DNA of 64,000 nt from Achromobacter agilis (lineage in GTDB: Bacteria; Pseudomonadota; Gammaproteobacteria; Burkholderiales; Burkholderiaceae_B): contig NZ_UFQB01000007.1 in assembly GCF_900496965.1 (NCBI RefSeq), positions 62,001-126,000 of the forward strand, in the 5' to 3' direction. Under the pieces are notes generated by a model that had not been told where the DNA came from, did not search any database, and saw only the letters and a program-made list of their open reading frames with translations. Made by a program: the position numbers and the translations under genes. Below are positions 8,843-17,444 of this stretch, piece after piece. Numbering within the stretch: position 1 is the stretch's first letter; every line of letters starts with the position of its first letter.

Positions 8843-8860
8843 TGTCGGAATTAGCCGATT
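8843..8860. promoter_or_regulatory. Dyad TGTCGG-N6-CCGATT between kinase and Bug genes
   Basis: The 18-bp site reads TGTCGGAATTAGCCGATT and contains the perfect dyad TCGG-N6-CCGA. It lies 34 nt before the kinase start and about 100 nt before the Bug start. The same pattern, TGTCRG-N6-CCGATW, occurs twice upstream of the acyl-CoA operon at 15348. A NarL-type regulator site is inferred. Confidence 0.5.
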
Positions 8861-8893
8861 GTCCTGTCATCGTTTTCCTACGCCGCGCCTCTC

Positions 8894-10018
8894 ATGCAAG
8901 AATTCCGCTGGCCGCTGAGCCGCGAAGACCCCAACTACCGCCTGCTGTTCGAAGGTTTGATCGAACAGTCCGTGGCCGGCATCTACCTGCTGCAGCACGA
9001 CCACCTGATCTACGTGAACGAGGCGTTCGCGCGGCTTTGCGGCGTGCCCCGCGAGAAACTGATCGGCCGCCCGCTGGCCAGGGTGGCGCCGCCGCAGCAG
9101 CGCGACTCGCTGATGCGGCAATACGAGCGGCGCCTGGCCGGAAGCGACAAGGACTCCACCTTCACCGTGCATCTGCAATTGCCCGACGGGCAGGCGCGGG
9201 CCATCGAGATCCATGGCCGGCTGATCGATTTCCGCGGCCAGCCCGCGGTGATCGGCGTCGGCATCGACGCCACGCTGCGCCTGCAGCGGCAGGAGGAATT
9301 GCAGCAGTCGAAGGCGGCGCTGGCGGAGCTGGTCAGCCACATCGAATCGGTGCGCGAAGCCGAGCGGCAGCGCATCGCCATGGAGTTGCACGACGCCGTG
9401 GGCGGCATGCTGTCCGCCTTGAAGTTCGACATCTCCCGCCTGGCCCGCAACATCGGCAAGACGCTGCCCGGAGACGCCCACCGCGATCCCCGCGCCCACC
9501 TGGAACGGCAGGTGGCCGAATGCCTGGGGCTGGTGCAGGACACCATCGCCACGGTCCGGCAGATCTCCGAGGACCTGCATCCCAGCGCCTTGCCGCACCT
9601 GGGCTTGCCCGCGGCCATCGCCAATCATCTGCGGCAGTTCGAGGCGCGCTACGGCGTGGCCTGCCGCCATGAACCGGAAGCGGGCGAGCTGGGCCTGGAC
9701 ATGGACGCCATGGGCCACCTGTACCGCATCTTCCAGGAAAGCCTGACCAACGTGGCCAAGCACGCGCAGGCCAGCGAGGTCTGGGTGCGGCTGGGACGCG
9801 ACGGCGATGAGGTGCTGCTGTCGGTGCGCGACAACGGCCAGGGCATGGCGGACAACGCCCAGCGCCCCGGCGCCTATGGATTGCTGGGGATGCGCGAACG
9901 GGCCCGCCGCATGGGCGGCACCCTGTCGGTGGAGCCGGCCGCCGGCGGCGGCACCCTGCTCACGGTCAGGATCCCGGCCCCCGGCCGCCCGAGCCCGGAC
10001 GGCGCCGACGTCCCCTAG
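8894..10018 (+). CDS. PAS-domain sensor histidine kinase (HisKA_3 type)
   Basis: A 374-residue cytoplasmic kinase with no membrane segment. Residues about 15-125 form a PAS domain (EQSVAGIYLLQHDHLIYVNEA). A coiled linker leads to a HisKA_3 dimerisation domain with phospho-acceptor His166 in RIAMELHDAVGG. The ATPase domain shows the N-box (ESLTN, Asn286), the G1 box DNGQGM at 313-318 and the G2 box GLLGMRERA at 329-337. This is the usual partner of NarL-type regulators such as the one at 7120. Because the sensor is soluble, the signal is probably intracellular, perhaps an acyl-CoA or free acid bound by PAS; that is inference. It converges with the crotonase gene at 10031 with only 12 nt between them. 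Confidence 0.93.
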   Translation: MQEFRWPLSREDPNYRLLFEGLIEQSVAGIYLLQHDHLIYVNEAFARLCGVPREKLIGRPLARVAPPQQRDSLMRQYERRLAGSDKDSTFTVHLQLPDGQARAIEIHGRLIDFRGQPAVIGVGIDATLRLQRQEELQQSKAALAELVSHIESVREAERQRIAMELHDAVGGMLSALKFDISRLARNIGKTLPGDAHRDPRAHLERQVAECLGLVQDTIATVRQISEDLHPSALPHLGLPAAIANHLRQFEARYGVACRHEPEAGELGLDMDAMGHLYRIFQESLTNVAKHAQASEVWVRLGRDGDEVLLSVRDNGQGMADNAQRPGAYGLLGMRERARRMGGTLSVEPAAGGGTLLTVRIPAPGRPSPDGADVP

Positions 10019-10030
10019 GGCCTGTTCACG

Positions 10031-10819
10031 TTAGCGGCCCTGGAAGCGGGCTTCGCGCCGCTCGATGAAGGACTGGATGCCTTCCTTGAAGTCTTCGGAG
10101 GCGAAGACTTTCTCCCGGATCTGCGGAATGCAGGCGATCGCGGCCTGCTCGCCGCCTTCCAGGTATTTCAGCGCGGCTTCCTTGGTGGCGCGGATGCCCA
10201 GCGGCGCGTTGCGGCAGATGCGGCGGGCCAGGTCCAGCGCCCGGTCCAGCTGCTGGCCGTAGGGCACGACTTCCTGCACGAAGCCCAGTTCCAACGCGCG
10301 CTGCGCGCCGAATTCCTCGCACAGGAACAGGTGGTACATGGCATTGCCCCAGCCCGTGCGGGTCAAGTAGCGGAAGTGCGCGCCGCCCAGCGGCGCGATG
10401 CCCCGGCGCGATTCCAGCTGGCCGAAACGCGCCGTGTCGGCGGCCACCACGATGTCGCAGGCCAGCATGATCTCGATGCCGATGGTGTACGTGATTCCCT
10501 GCACCACGGCGATCACCGGCTTGGTGGCGCGCCGCTTCAAGCCGAACGGGTCCACCCAGGCGTCCGGCCGCGGCCGGGCGGTGGCGGTCGGGCCGAAGAA
10601 CTTCGGCATGTCCAGGCCCGCCGTGGTGTGCTCGCCTTCGGCGCACAGCACCGCCACCCACAGGCTGTCGTCCTCTTCGAAGCGCGTCAGGTGCTGGGCG
10701 AGCTGCTCCATCATCTCGGGCGAGAACGCGTTCTTCTTCGCCACGTTGTCGACCTTGATGACGCAGATGGCACCATCGCGCTCCATGCGCACTTCACCGG
10801 CCTTCTTGCTCTCTTCCAT
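10031..10819 (-). CDS. Enoyl-CoA hydratase/isomerase family protein (both Glu present)
   Basis: A 262-residue crotonase-fold enzyme, last gene of the four-gene acyl-CoA operon. The oxyanion-hole segments are CAEGEHTTAGLD and QGITYTIGIEI. The positions equivalent to the two catalytic glutamates of rat mitochondrial hydratase are kept: GIEI and GQLE. It could therefore hydrate an enoyl-CoA. Start ATG at 10819 has AAGGAGACAGAC directly upstream. It lies 27 nt after the preceding crotonase gene. The substrate is probably the product of the dehydrogenase encoded at 13561-15348. Confidence 0.88.
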   Translation of the reverse strand: MEESKKAGEVRMERDGAICVIKVDNVAKKNAFSPEMMEQLAQHLTRFEEDDSLWVAVLCAEGEHTTAGLDMPKFFGPTATARPRPDAWVDPFGLKRRATKPVIAVVQGITYTIGIEIMLACDIVVAADTARFGQLESRRGIAPLGGAHFRYLTRTGWGNAMYHLFLCEEFGAQRALELGFVQEVVPYGQQLDRALDLARRICRNAPLGIRATKEAALKYLEGGEQAAIACIPQIREKVFASEDFKEGIQSFIERREARFQGR

Positions 10820-10846
10820 GTCTGTCTCCTTGTGCTCGCGAAGGGT

Positions 10847-11644
10847 TCAGGACAGGCCCTTGGCCCGCTTGATGGTCGAATCCAGCCCGCGCTTCAGATG
10901 CTCCTGGAACTCCTCCGTCACGTGGGAAAGCTGGTGCAGGTCGAAATGGGCGTGGATGGCCGCCCGGAATCCCTGCGCGTCCCAGGTCCGGTTCAAGGAC
11001 CGTTTGGTGAAGCGCAAACCGTAAGGCGGCGCGGCGGCGATGGTGTTGGCCAGGTCCAGCGTGGCCTGCTCCAGTTCCGCGACGGGAACCACGCGGTTGA
11101 TCATGCCGATCTGCAGGGCTTCGGCCGCCGGCAGGCGCGCGCCCGTGAAGATCAGTTCCTTGGCCTTGCGCATGCCCATCACCCAGGGATGGATCAGCAC
11201 TTCCAGGCTGGCCGTGCCCATCGAGTGGGCCACCGGATCCGAGAAGAAGGCGTTGTCGGCGCAGACGATGAGGTCGCACATATTGGCGACCATGTAGCCG
11301 CCGGCGATGCAGGCGCCCTGCACCTGCGCGATGGTCGGCTTCTTCAGGTCGTGCAGGCGCAGGCAGTATTCGAGGAAGTGTTCCTCTTCGTAGTTCCACC
11401 GTTGCTCCACGGTGGGATTGGGGCGCTCCACCCGCGCCGACTTCAGGTCGTGGCCGGCCGAGAAATGGTCGCCCACGGCGCCGATGATCACCACCCGGAC
11501 CGCGTCGTCGGCCTCGGCCTCGCGCAGGGCGCCGTCCAGTTCGCGCAGCAGGCTGCGGTCCTGGGCGTTGCGCACCTCCGGACGATTCAGGTAGATGCGG
11601 CAGACCGGGCCGAGGCGCTCGACGCGGATGAGTTCATAAGACAT
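10847..11644 (-). CDS. Crotonase-family protein lacking both hydratase glutamates
   Basis: A 265-residue crotonase-fold protein. The CoA/oxyanion segments HFSAGHDLK and GACIAGGYM are clear. Where hydratases have Glu in GGGxEL, this protein has GGYMVA; where they have GxPE, it has SDPVAH. A simple syn-hydration mechanism is thus unlikely. Related proteins act as isomerases, ring-opening or C-C-cleaving hydrolases, or dehalogenases. The start has AGGAGATCGTC upstream. It lies 9 nt after the acyl-CoA ligase gene, so translation is probably coupled. Two crotonases in one operon, one with and one without the glutamates, suggests two chemically different steps. Confidence 0.85.
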   Translation of the reverse strand: MSYELIRVERLGPVCRIYLNRPEVRNAQDRSLLRELDGALREAEADDAVRVVIIGAVGDHFSAGHDLKSARVERPNPTVEQRWNYEEEHFLEYCLRLHDLKKPTIAQVQGACIAGGYMVANMCDLIVCADNAFFSDPVAHSMGTASLEVLIHPWVMGMRKAKELIFTGARLPAAEALQIGMINRVVPVAELEQATLDLANTIAAAPPYGLRFTKRSLNRTWDAQGFRAAIHAHFDLHQLSHVTEEFQEHLKRGLDSTIKRAKGLS

Positions 11645-11653
11645 GACGATCTC

Positions 11654-13531
11654 CTACACAGAGGCCGGGTCGGCCGTTACGATCAGATAGGCGGTGGTGA
11701 AGCTGGCCAGCGCATCGCGCACGCGCTGCGCATCGGGCTGCGCGCCGTCCAGGCGGATGCGCACGGGCTCGCCGGGCTCCAGCGTCAGCGTGTAGCCCGA
11801 TTCGATGCCGGCGGCGCGCAAGGCCTTGTCGAAACCGCGCAGCGTGGCGTCTTCGCGCAGGCGGTTCTTGAGGATCTTGCCGACCGGCGACTTGGGCAGG
11901 CCGGCCATGAGGTAGCAGTCCTTGGGCACGGCCGCGCGTTCCGAGATGGCGGGCCGCACCTCGTCCAGCAGCCGGGCCGCGTCGATGTCGGCCCCGGCCA
12001 CCAGCTGCACGTAGGCCACGGGCACTTCGCCCGCATAGCTGTCGGGGCGCGCCACCACGGCGGCTTCCAGCACTTGGGGATGGCGGTAGAAGGCTTCCTC
12101 CACCGCCTTGGGATCGATGTTGTGCCCGCTGCGGATGATCAGGTCCTTCGTCCGTCCGGTGATCCAGAGGTAGCCGTCCTCGTCGATCCGGGCGAGGTCG
12201 CCCGTATCCAGCCATCCCGGCTCCAGGAAGCCCTCCTGCCCGCCAGCCGCGTAGCTGCTGAACACCGTGGGGCCGGACAGGGCCAGCACGCCGGACTCCC
12301 CGGGCGCGCAATCGCGCGCGCCGGCGCGGCGGTCCAGCGCCACCACGCGGGCGCGGTGGTAGGGGAACAGCAGGCCGACCGAACCGGTCTTCACCTCGCC
12401 GCCCTTGGGGTTCATCATGCAGACCGACGTGGTCTCGGTCAGCCCATAGCCTTCGCGCACCGCCAGGCCGGTCATCGCCAGGAAGCGGCGCGCAACGTTC
12501 TCCGACAGCGGCGCGGAACCGGACAGCACGCCCTTGACGCAGGAAATGTCATGGCCGCCGATCGGCATCTGCACCAGCTGGTTCATGATCGTGGGCACGA
12601 TGGTCAGGTAGTTCACCCGGCAGGCCTCCACGACCTTCCAGATCTGCGGCAGCAGCTGCGGGTGCTTCCAGCCCACCGAGGTCGCCAGCACCAGGGTGCC
12701 GCCGCGCGCCAGCGTGGCCAGCGAGCCGGCGAAGGCGCCCACCACGTGGTAGAGCGGCGTCGCCGACAGGCGGCTTTCGCCTTCGACGATGCCGGCCACG
12801 GCCGCGCTCAGCCAGGCGCTGACCACCTCGTTCCAGTGGCTGTGCCGCACCAGCTTCGGCGCGCCCGTCGTGCCCCCGGTGGGGAACAGCGAGGCCAGGT
12901 CGCCGGGCCGGAAATCGCGTTCGAAGTCCAGCGCGTCGCCGCGATAGCCGTCGATGACGGCGTCGTAATCCAGGAAGCGCGCGCCGGCCGGCGCCGCACC
13001 TCCTCGGTCGCCCCCCAGCCTCACGATGGTCTGGAGTTGCGGACAGAGCTCGGCCACGCGCAGGACCTTGTCCCAGATCTCGATCTCCGGATCCCCGCCA
13101 TAGGCCATGAGCATGCGGGCGCCGGCGGCGCGCACGATGGCCGCGATGGCCTCGGCTTCCAGCATCCAGTTGATCGGATTGACCACGGCCGCCGCCTGGC
13201 CGCCCCACAGCGCGTATTGCGCCTGGGGCGTATTGGGCAGCAGCAGGCTGACCACGTCGTCCGCGCCCAGGCCTTCGCCGCGCACCAGGTTGGCCGTCTG
13301 ATGGATGCGCTCCAGCAGGCGGCCGAAACTGACGTCCTCCGGCGCGTCGCGGCAGGACGGATCGCGCAGATAGCGGATCGCCGTGGCCTGCGGCGCCTGG
13401 CGGCAGCTGCGCGCCAGGAACGCGTAGGTGCTGTCGGGCAGGCCGCGCGCCGCAAGCGGCGTCGCTTCGAAGGCGCGGATGCGTTCGGCCGTGGACAGGT
13501 CGGCGCGAACCCAGTATTGAGGTGTCTCCAT
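11654..13531 (-). CDS. AMP-dependent acyl-CoA synthetase
   Basis: A 625-residue ligase of the ANL superfamily that activates a carboxylic acid to its CoA thioester through an acyl-AMP. The phosphate-binding loop is TGGTTGAPK at residues 218-226. Further motifs are EGYGLTETTS, WLDTGDLARID, GRTKDLIIRSG and the C-terminal catalytic lysine region PKSPVGKILKN. It is 29 nt after the dehydrogenase gene and 9 nt before the first crotonase gene. The length exceeds that of many 510-550-residue ligases and matches the subgroup found in cyclic or branched acid operons. The acid is not identifiable. It supplies the substrate for the operon's dehydrogenase. Confidence 0.9.
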   Translation of the reverse strand: METPQYWVRADLSTAERIRAFEATPLAARGLPDSTYAFLARSCRQAPQATAIRYLRDPSCRDAPEDVSFGRLLERIHQTANLVRGEGLGADDVVSLLLPNTPQAQYALWGGQAAAVVNPINWMLEAEAIAAIVRAAGARMLMAYGGDPEIEIWDKVLRVAELCPQLQTIVRLGGDRGGAAPAGARFLDYDAVIDGYRGDALDFERDFRPGDLASLFPTGGTTGAPKLVRHSHWNEVVSAWLSAAVAGIVEGESRLSATPLYHVVGAFAGSLATLARGGTLVLATSVGWKHPQLLPQIWKVVEACRVNYLTIVPTIMNQLVQMPIGGHDISCVKGVLSGSAPLSENVARRFLAMTGLAVREGYGLTETTSVCMMNPKGGEVKTGSVGLLFPYHRARVVALDRRAGARDCAPGESGVLALSGPTVFSSYAAGGQEGFLEPGWLDTGDLARIDEDGYLWITGRTKDLIIRSGHNIDPKAVEEAFYRHPQVLEAAVVARPDSYAGEVPVAYVQLVAGADIDAARLLDEVRPAISERAAVPKDCYLMAGLPKSPVGKILKNRLREDATLRGFDKALRAAGIESGYTLTLEPGEPVRIRLDGAQPDAQRVRDALASFTTAYLIVTADPASV

Positions 13532-13560
13532 ATCTTCTTCTTACGCGGTGCGCGCCGGCC

Positions 13561-15348
13561 TCACACGGCGAGCGCGCACGGATTGGTGTAGCGCTCGGCC
13601 GGCACGAACAGCCGCCGCAGGCGCATCTCGGTTTCGGGAAACAGATGTTCGAAGTAAAAGCGCGCCGTGGCCAGCTTTTCGGCGCGCAGGGGATCGCCCT
13701 CGGGCAGCCGGGTCCAGGCGGCCTGGGCGGCGCGGCTCCAGAAGTAGCCGTAGACCAGGTGGCCGACGATGCGCAGGAAATCGGTGGACGACGCGCCGAC
13801 CTGCGCCGGGTCGCCGGCGGCCAGCGCCGCCAGGCGCGGCACCGCCTCCTCGATGCGGCCGGCCAGCTCGCGCAGGGGCGCGCCGAACTCCGCGCCGGCC
13901 CCGGACGCTTCGACCGCATCGGCCTGCGCCCGCGCCAGCGCCAGCAGTTGCCCCAGCCTGCCGCCTTCGTCCGCCAACACCTTGCGGGCCAGCAGATCGT
14001 GCGCCTGCACCCCGTTGGTGCCCTCGTAGATAGGCAGGATGCGCACGTCGCGCAGCGTCTGCTCGATGCCGGACTCGACGATGTAGCCGCTGCCGCCATG
14101 AACCTGCATCGCCAGGTTCACCGACTCGACGGCATTGTCGGACACGAAGGCCTTGGCCACCGGCGTCAGCAGGCTCAGCAGCCCGCCCGCGCGGTCGCGC
14201 TCGGCCGGGTCCGCCGCATGCTGCTCGGCGTCGATCTGCAAGGCCAGCCAGTACAGGAACATGCGCGCGCCCTGCGCCCAGGCCTGCTGCGTGAGCAACA
14301 TACGCCGCACGTCCGGCTGCAGCAGGATGGGATCGGCCCGCGTGACCGCCCGCTCCTGCCCCGGCGCGCGCGATTGCAGGCGCTCGGCGGCGTAGGCCAG
14401 CGATTTCTGCAAGGCGGTCTCGGTCAGCCCCAGGGCCTGCGCGCCCGTGCCCAGCCGCGCGGAATTCATCATGACGAACATCGCGGTCAGGCCCTTGTTG
14501 GCCTCGCCCACTAGGTAGCCCCGGGCCTGCTCGAAGCGCAGCACGCAGGTTGCGTTGGCGTGCAGCCCCAGCTTGTGCTCGATGGCATCGCAGTAGACGC
14601 CGTTGCGCTCGCCCGGCCGGCCGTCGGCGTCGGGCAGGAACTTGGGCACCAGGAACAGCGAGATGCCGCGCGTGCCGGCCGGCGCGTCCGGCAGGCGCGC
14701 CAGCACCATGTGCACGATGTTGGGCGCCAGGTCGTGCTCGCCCGAGGAAATGAAGATCTTGCCGCCGCTGATACGGTAGGCGCCGTCGCCGTCGGGGACG
14801 GCCTTGGTGCGCAACAGGCCCAGATCGGTGCCCGCCTGCGCCTCGGTCAGGCACATCGTGCCCGTCCACTCGCCGCTGGCCAGCTTGGGGCCGTACACGG
14901 CCTGGAGTTCGGGGGTGGCGTTGGCGCGGATGCAGCGATAGGCGCCTTCGGACAGCCGCGGGTAGAGCGCGAACGAGATATTCGATCCGCCCAGCATCTC
15001 GCCCACGATGGCCGAGGCCACGGTGGGCAGCGCCTGGCCGCCGTGCTCCTCGCTGGCGCACAGGCCCGACCAGCCGCCCTCGGTGTAGGCCCGGTAGGCC
15101 TGGCCGAAGCCCGCCGGCGTGCGCACCTCGTGGCCTTCCAGGCGGCAGCCCTCGCGGTCGCCGCTGGCGTTCAGCGGCGCCAGCACGCCGTGGCACAGGC
15201 GGTCCGCGCCTTCCAGGATCTGGTCCAGGGTCTCGCGGTCCATGGGCGCGCCGCCGGCGCGCCGGCCCAGTTCCGTTTCGACATCGAGGACCTCGTAAAG
15301 CGCAAACTGCATGTCGCGCTGAGGCGCCGTGTAAAGCCCGTCTTTCAT
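13561..15348 (-). CDS. Large acyl-CoA dehydrogenase with extra C-terminal domain
   Basis: A 595-residue FAD enzyme of the acyl-CoA dehydrogenase superfamily and the first gene of the operon. The N-terminus (YTAPQRDMQFALYEVLD) is typical of the long subgroup that includes DmdC-like 3-methylmercaptopropionyl-CoA dehydrogenases. The core has MCLTEAQAGTDLG, ISGGKIFISSGEHDL, and the helical region with MQVHGGSGY and YEGTNGVQA. A C-terminal extension of about 130 residues follows. Start ATG at 15348 has AGGACGAT upstream. Two direct repeats lie 62-101 nt upstream and may bind the response regulator. It should oxidise the acyl-CoA made by the adjacent ligase. Confidence 0.92.
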   Translation of the reverse strand: MKDGLYTAPQRDMQFALYEVLDVETELGRRAGGAPMDRETLDQILEGADRLCHGVLAPLNASGDREGCRLEGHEVRTPAGFGQAYRAYTEGGWSGLCASEEHGGQALPTVASAIVGEMLGGSNISFALYPRLSEGAYRCIRANATPELQAVYGPKLASGEWTGTMCLTEAQAGTDLGLLRTKAVPDGDGAYRISGGKIFISSGEHDLAPNIVHMVLARLPDAPAGTRGISLFLVPKFLPDADGRPGERNGVYCDAIEHKLGLHANATCVLRFEQARGYLVGEANKGLTAMFVMMNSARLGTGAQALGLTETALQKSLAYAAERLQSRAPGQERAVTRADPILLQPDVRRMLLTQQAWAQGARMFLYWLALQIDAEQHAADPAERDRAGGLLSLLTPVAKAFVSDNAVESVNLAMQVHGGSGYIVESGIEQTLRDVRILPIYEGTNGVQAHDLLARKVLADEGGRLGQLLALARAQADAVEASGAGAEFGAPLRELAGRIEEAVPRLAALAAGDPAQVGASSTDFLRIVGHLVYGYFWSRAAQAAWTRLPEGDPLRAEKLATARFYFEHLFPETEMRLRRLFVPAERYTNPCALAV

Positions 15349-15409
15349 ATCGTCCTGCCGCTCCTGACTCGGTATGCGCCAGTGTGCAACGGACGTCCGG
15401 CCGGCGTAA

Positions 15410-15427
15410 TGTCAGCGTTGGCCGATA
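15410..15427. promoter_or_regulatory. Direct repeat A: TGTCAG-N6-CCGATA
   Basis: An 18-bp element reading TGTCAGCGTTGGCCGATA, proximal to the acyl-CoA operon start at 15348. It has a partly matched dyad, TCAG-N6-CCGA. It is the first of two copies spaced exactly 22 bp, about two helical turns, and matches the site near the kinase gene at 13 of 18 positions. Confidence 0.55.
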
Positions 15428-15431
15428 TGGT

Positions 15432-15449
15432 TGTCAGCGAATTCCGATA
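15432..15449. promoter_or_regulatory. Direct repeat B: TGTCAG-N6-CCGATA
   Basis: The second copy reads TGTCAGCGAATTCCGATA. The outer six bases on each side are identical to copy A; only the N6 spacer differs. Conserved flanks with a variable centre are what a dimeric DNA-binding protein leaves. The rest of the 15349-15477 gap shows nothing else clear. Confidence 0.55.
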
Positions 15450-15477
15450 GCGCCGGCATCGGCGACGCGCTATGCCC

Positions 15478-16473
15478 CTATGCCGCGGCCCCCGCCGCCG
15501 ACGGCGCGACGGCGGCTTCGCTCGCGGCCGGCTCCCGCGAGGCGAGCGACTCCAGGAGGTCGGCCGAGGGCACGAAGAACAGGCAGCCCGTGACCGCGCG
15601 GCTGTAGTCCAGCAGGCGGTCGTAGTTGCCGGCGGGCCGGCCGACGAACATGTTTTCGAGCATCTGCTCGATGGGCGCGGGCGAACGCGCGTAGCCGATG
15701 AAGTAGGTGCCGAACTCCCCCGAGCCCGGCCGGCCGAAGGGCATGTTGTCGCGCACGATCTTTACTTCTTCGCCGTTTTCCTCGAGGGTGGTCAGGGAGC
15801 TGTGGGACCACGACGGCTTGACGTCATCGCCAAGCTCCACGTTGGACAGCTTGTGGCGGCCGATGATGCCTTCCTGGTTTTCCACGGTCAGCGCATTCCA
15901 GCCTGTCATGTCGTGCAGGTACTTCTGCACCAGCACGTAGCTGCCGCCCGCGAACTCGGCATCCTCGTCGCCGATCACGGTGAAGTCGGCCGCCTCGCGC
16001 CCTTCCGGATTCTCGGTCCCGTCGACGAAGCCGATGATGGCGCGCCGGTCGAAGTAGCGGAAACCGTGGATTTCATCCACGACCGTTACGGCGTCGCCCA
16101 ATCCATTGCGCAGCAGCGTCGCGAGCTCGAAACAGAGATCCATCGAATCGGCGCGGATATGCAGCAGGATGTCGCCCGGCGTAGCCACGGCCACGCGCTC
16201 GCCCGATCCGAACTCGCGGAAGGGATGCAGCGCCGCGGGGCGCGGCGCACCAAAGAGCGCGTCCCAGGCGCTGGAGCCGAACGCACAGACACAGGAGAGG
16301 TTCTGTTCGGGGGCACGCGTGCCTACCGAGCGCACCAGGTTCGCGACGTCCTCGCACCACCCGCGCACCGTCTCGGCAGCGCCTGCGACGGCGTTCAGGG
16401 TCGCGACCATGAAGATCGCATGGCGGGTGGTCGTGTTGTGCACGGCCTGGGAGAGAGGCGGAGTATCGGACAT
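15478..16473 (-). CDS. Dye-decolorizing (DyP-type) haem peroxidase
   Basis: A 331-residue haem peroxidase of the YfeX-like DyP branch. The signature GFVDGTENP is at residues 148-156, with catalytic Asp151. The probable proximal haem ligand is His224 (SWSHSSL) and the distal arginine is Arg241 (VRDNMPFG). There is no signal peptide, so it is cytoplasmic or loaded into an encapsulin; no encapsulin gene is nearby. The C-terminus is a loose Ala-rich tail of about 25 residues. Such enzymes use hydrogen peroxide to oxidise dyes, porphyrins or other aromatics. It is transcribed alone. Confidence 0.92.
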   Translation of the reverse strand: MSDTPPLSQAVHNTTTRHAIFMVATLNAVAGAAETVRGWCEDVANLVRSVGTRAPEQNLSCVCAFGSSAWDALFGAPRPAALHPFREFGSGERVAVATPGDILLHIRADSMDLCFELATLLRNGLGDAVTVVDEIHGFRYFDRRAIIGFVDGTENPEGREAADFTVIGDEDAEFAGGSYVLVQKYLHDMTGWNALTVENQEGIIGRHKLSNVELGDDVKPSWSHSSLTTLEENGEEVKIVRDNMPFGRPGSGEFGTYFIGYARSPAPIEQMLENMFVGRPAGNYDRLLDYSRAVTGCLFFVPSADLLESLASREPAASEAAVAPSAAGAAA

Positions 16474-16582
16474 CGGATCTGAAACCTTGGAAACGGGCGC
16501 GGGGCGCGGAGAGACAAGCTAGGCCGATTCTAAGCGCGGATCACGGCAGTGTGAATGCCGGCGGGGTCGGCAAGCCCGCGTG

Positions 16583-17371
16583 TCAGTGCACCGCCTTCAG
16601 CCACTGGCCCACCAGGTCCAGGACGATGCGGCTCTGCTCGCGGTGCGGGACATGGCCGCAATTCTCCAGCAGCACGGGGCGGCCGCCCGTCAGGCGCGCG
16701 ATGCGCTCGGGGTGCAGCGGCGACCCGTATTCGTCCACTTCGCCGTGCAGGGCCAGCACCGGGCAGCGCACCTGGCGCAGCGGCTCGTCGAGATTCCAGT
16801 CGGCGAAGCTGGGCGACAGCCACGTGTCGACCCAGGCGCCCAGCACCCAGGCGGCTTTCTCGCCGTGGTACTTCTTCAGCCGGTCCAGCTGGCCGGGTTC
16901 GTCGAAGTTCCGCTTGGCGGCGCTGATGCCTTCCAGTGTGCGGTCTTCGGCGAACGCCTGCGCCGATTCGGTGATCAGGGCCTGGCAATCCGATTCGTAC
17001 ACGCCCGCGCAGCAGATCGCCATGCCGCCGCCCACGCTGTGGCCGAAGGCGACGAACGGACCGATGCCCAGCGCTTCCCGCAGCTGGCGGAATCCGTCGC
17101 GCGCCTCGGCTTCGACGAAGCCGGTTTCGAAGGTAGCGGGGTTCGGGTCGGAGCGGCCGAAGCCCAGCCGGTCATAGGCGATCACGCTGCGCCCGGTTTC
17201 CCGCGCCAGGAGTTCCGGAAAGTCGCGCCACAGTTCCACGCAACCCAGCGAGTCGTGCAGCAGCACGATGGACGCGCCGGCCGCATCCGCGCCTGCGGGA
17301 TCCCAGCGCCGCGCGAACAGGCGGCCCTGGCTGGTGGGTACGTAGACATCCTGGCTGGTAATGGAAAGCAT
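16583..17371 (-). CDS. Alpha/beta hydrolase
   Basis: A 262-residue serine hydrolase with the alpha/beta fold. The nucleophile is Ser112 in GHSVGGG; the acid is likely the Asp in LHGEVDEYG and the base the His in NCGHVPHRE. The HDSLG segment after the first strands gives the oxyanion hole. The start ATG at 17371 has AGGATT upstream; a longer frame to 17404 lacks a better site. The family covers esterases, lipases, C-C hydrolases and haloperoxidases, and the substrate cannot be told. It is transcribed in the same direction as the TSUP unit upstream but 73 nt away. Confidence 0.88.
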   Translation of the reverse strand: MLSITSQDVYVPTSQGRLFARRWDPAGADAAGASIVLLHDSLGCVELWRDFPELLARETGRSVIAYDRLGFGRSDPNPATFETGFVEAEARDGFRQLREALGIGPFVAFGHSVGGGMAICCAGVYESDCQALITESAQAFAEDRTLEGISAAKRNFDEPGQLDRLKKYHGEKAAWVLGAWVDTWLSPSFADWNLDEPLRQVRCPVLALHGEVDEYGSPLHPERIARLTGGRPVLLENCGHVPHREQSRIVLDLVGQWLKAVH

Positions 17372-17444
17372 GAACGAATCCTGGGATAAGAGGCGGCACG
17401 CCATCGCGGCGCACCCGGATTATAAAAAATCCGGCGGCGCCGGC

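Noticed and set aside
10331-13591. A 1086-codon open frame on the plus strand across the acyl-CoA operon
   Set aside because: It runs opposite to four well-conserved genes and is rich in Arg, Gly, His and Ala with no domain. Third-position GC in a GC-rich genome opens such antisense frames.
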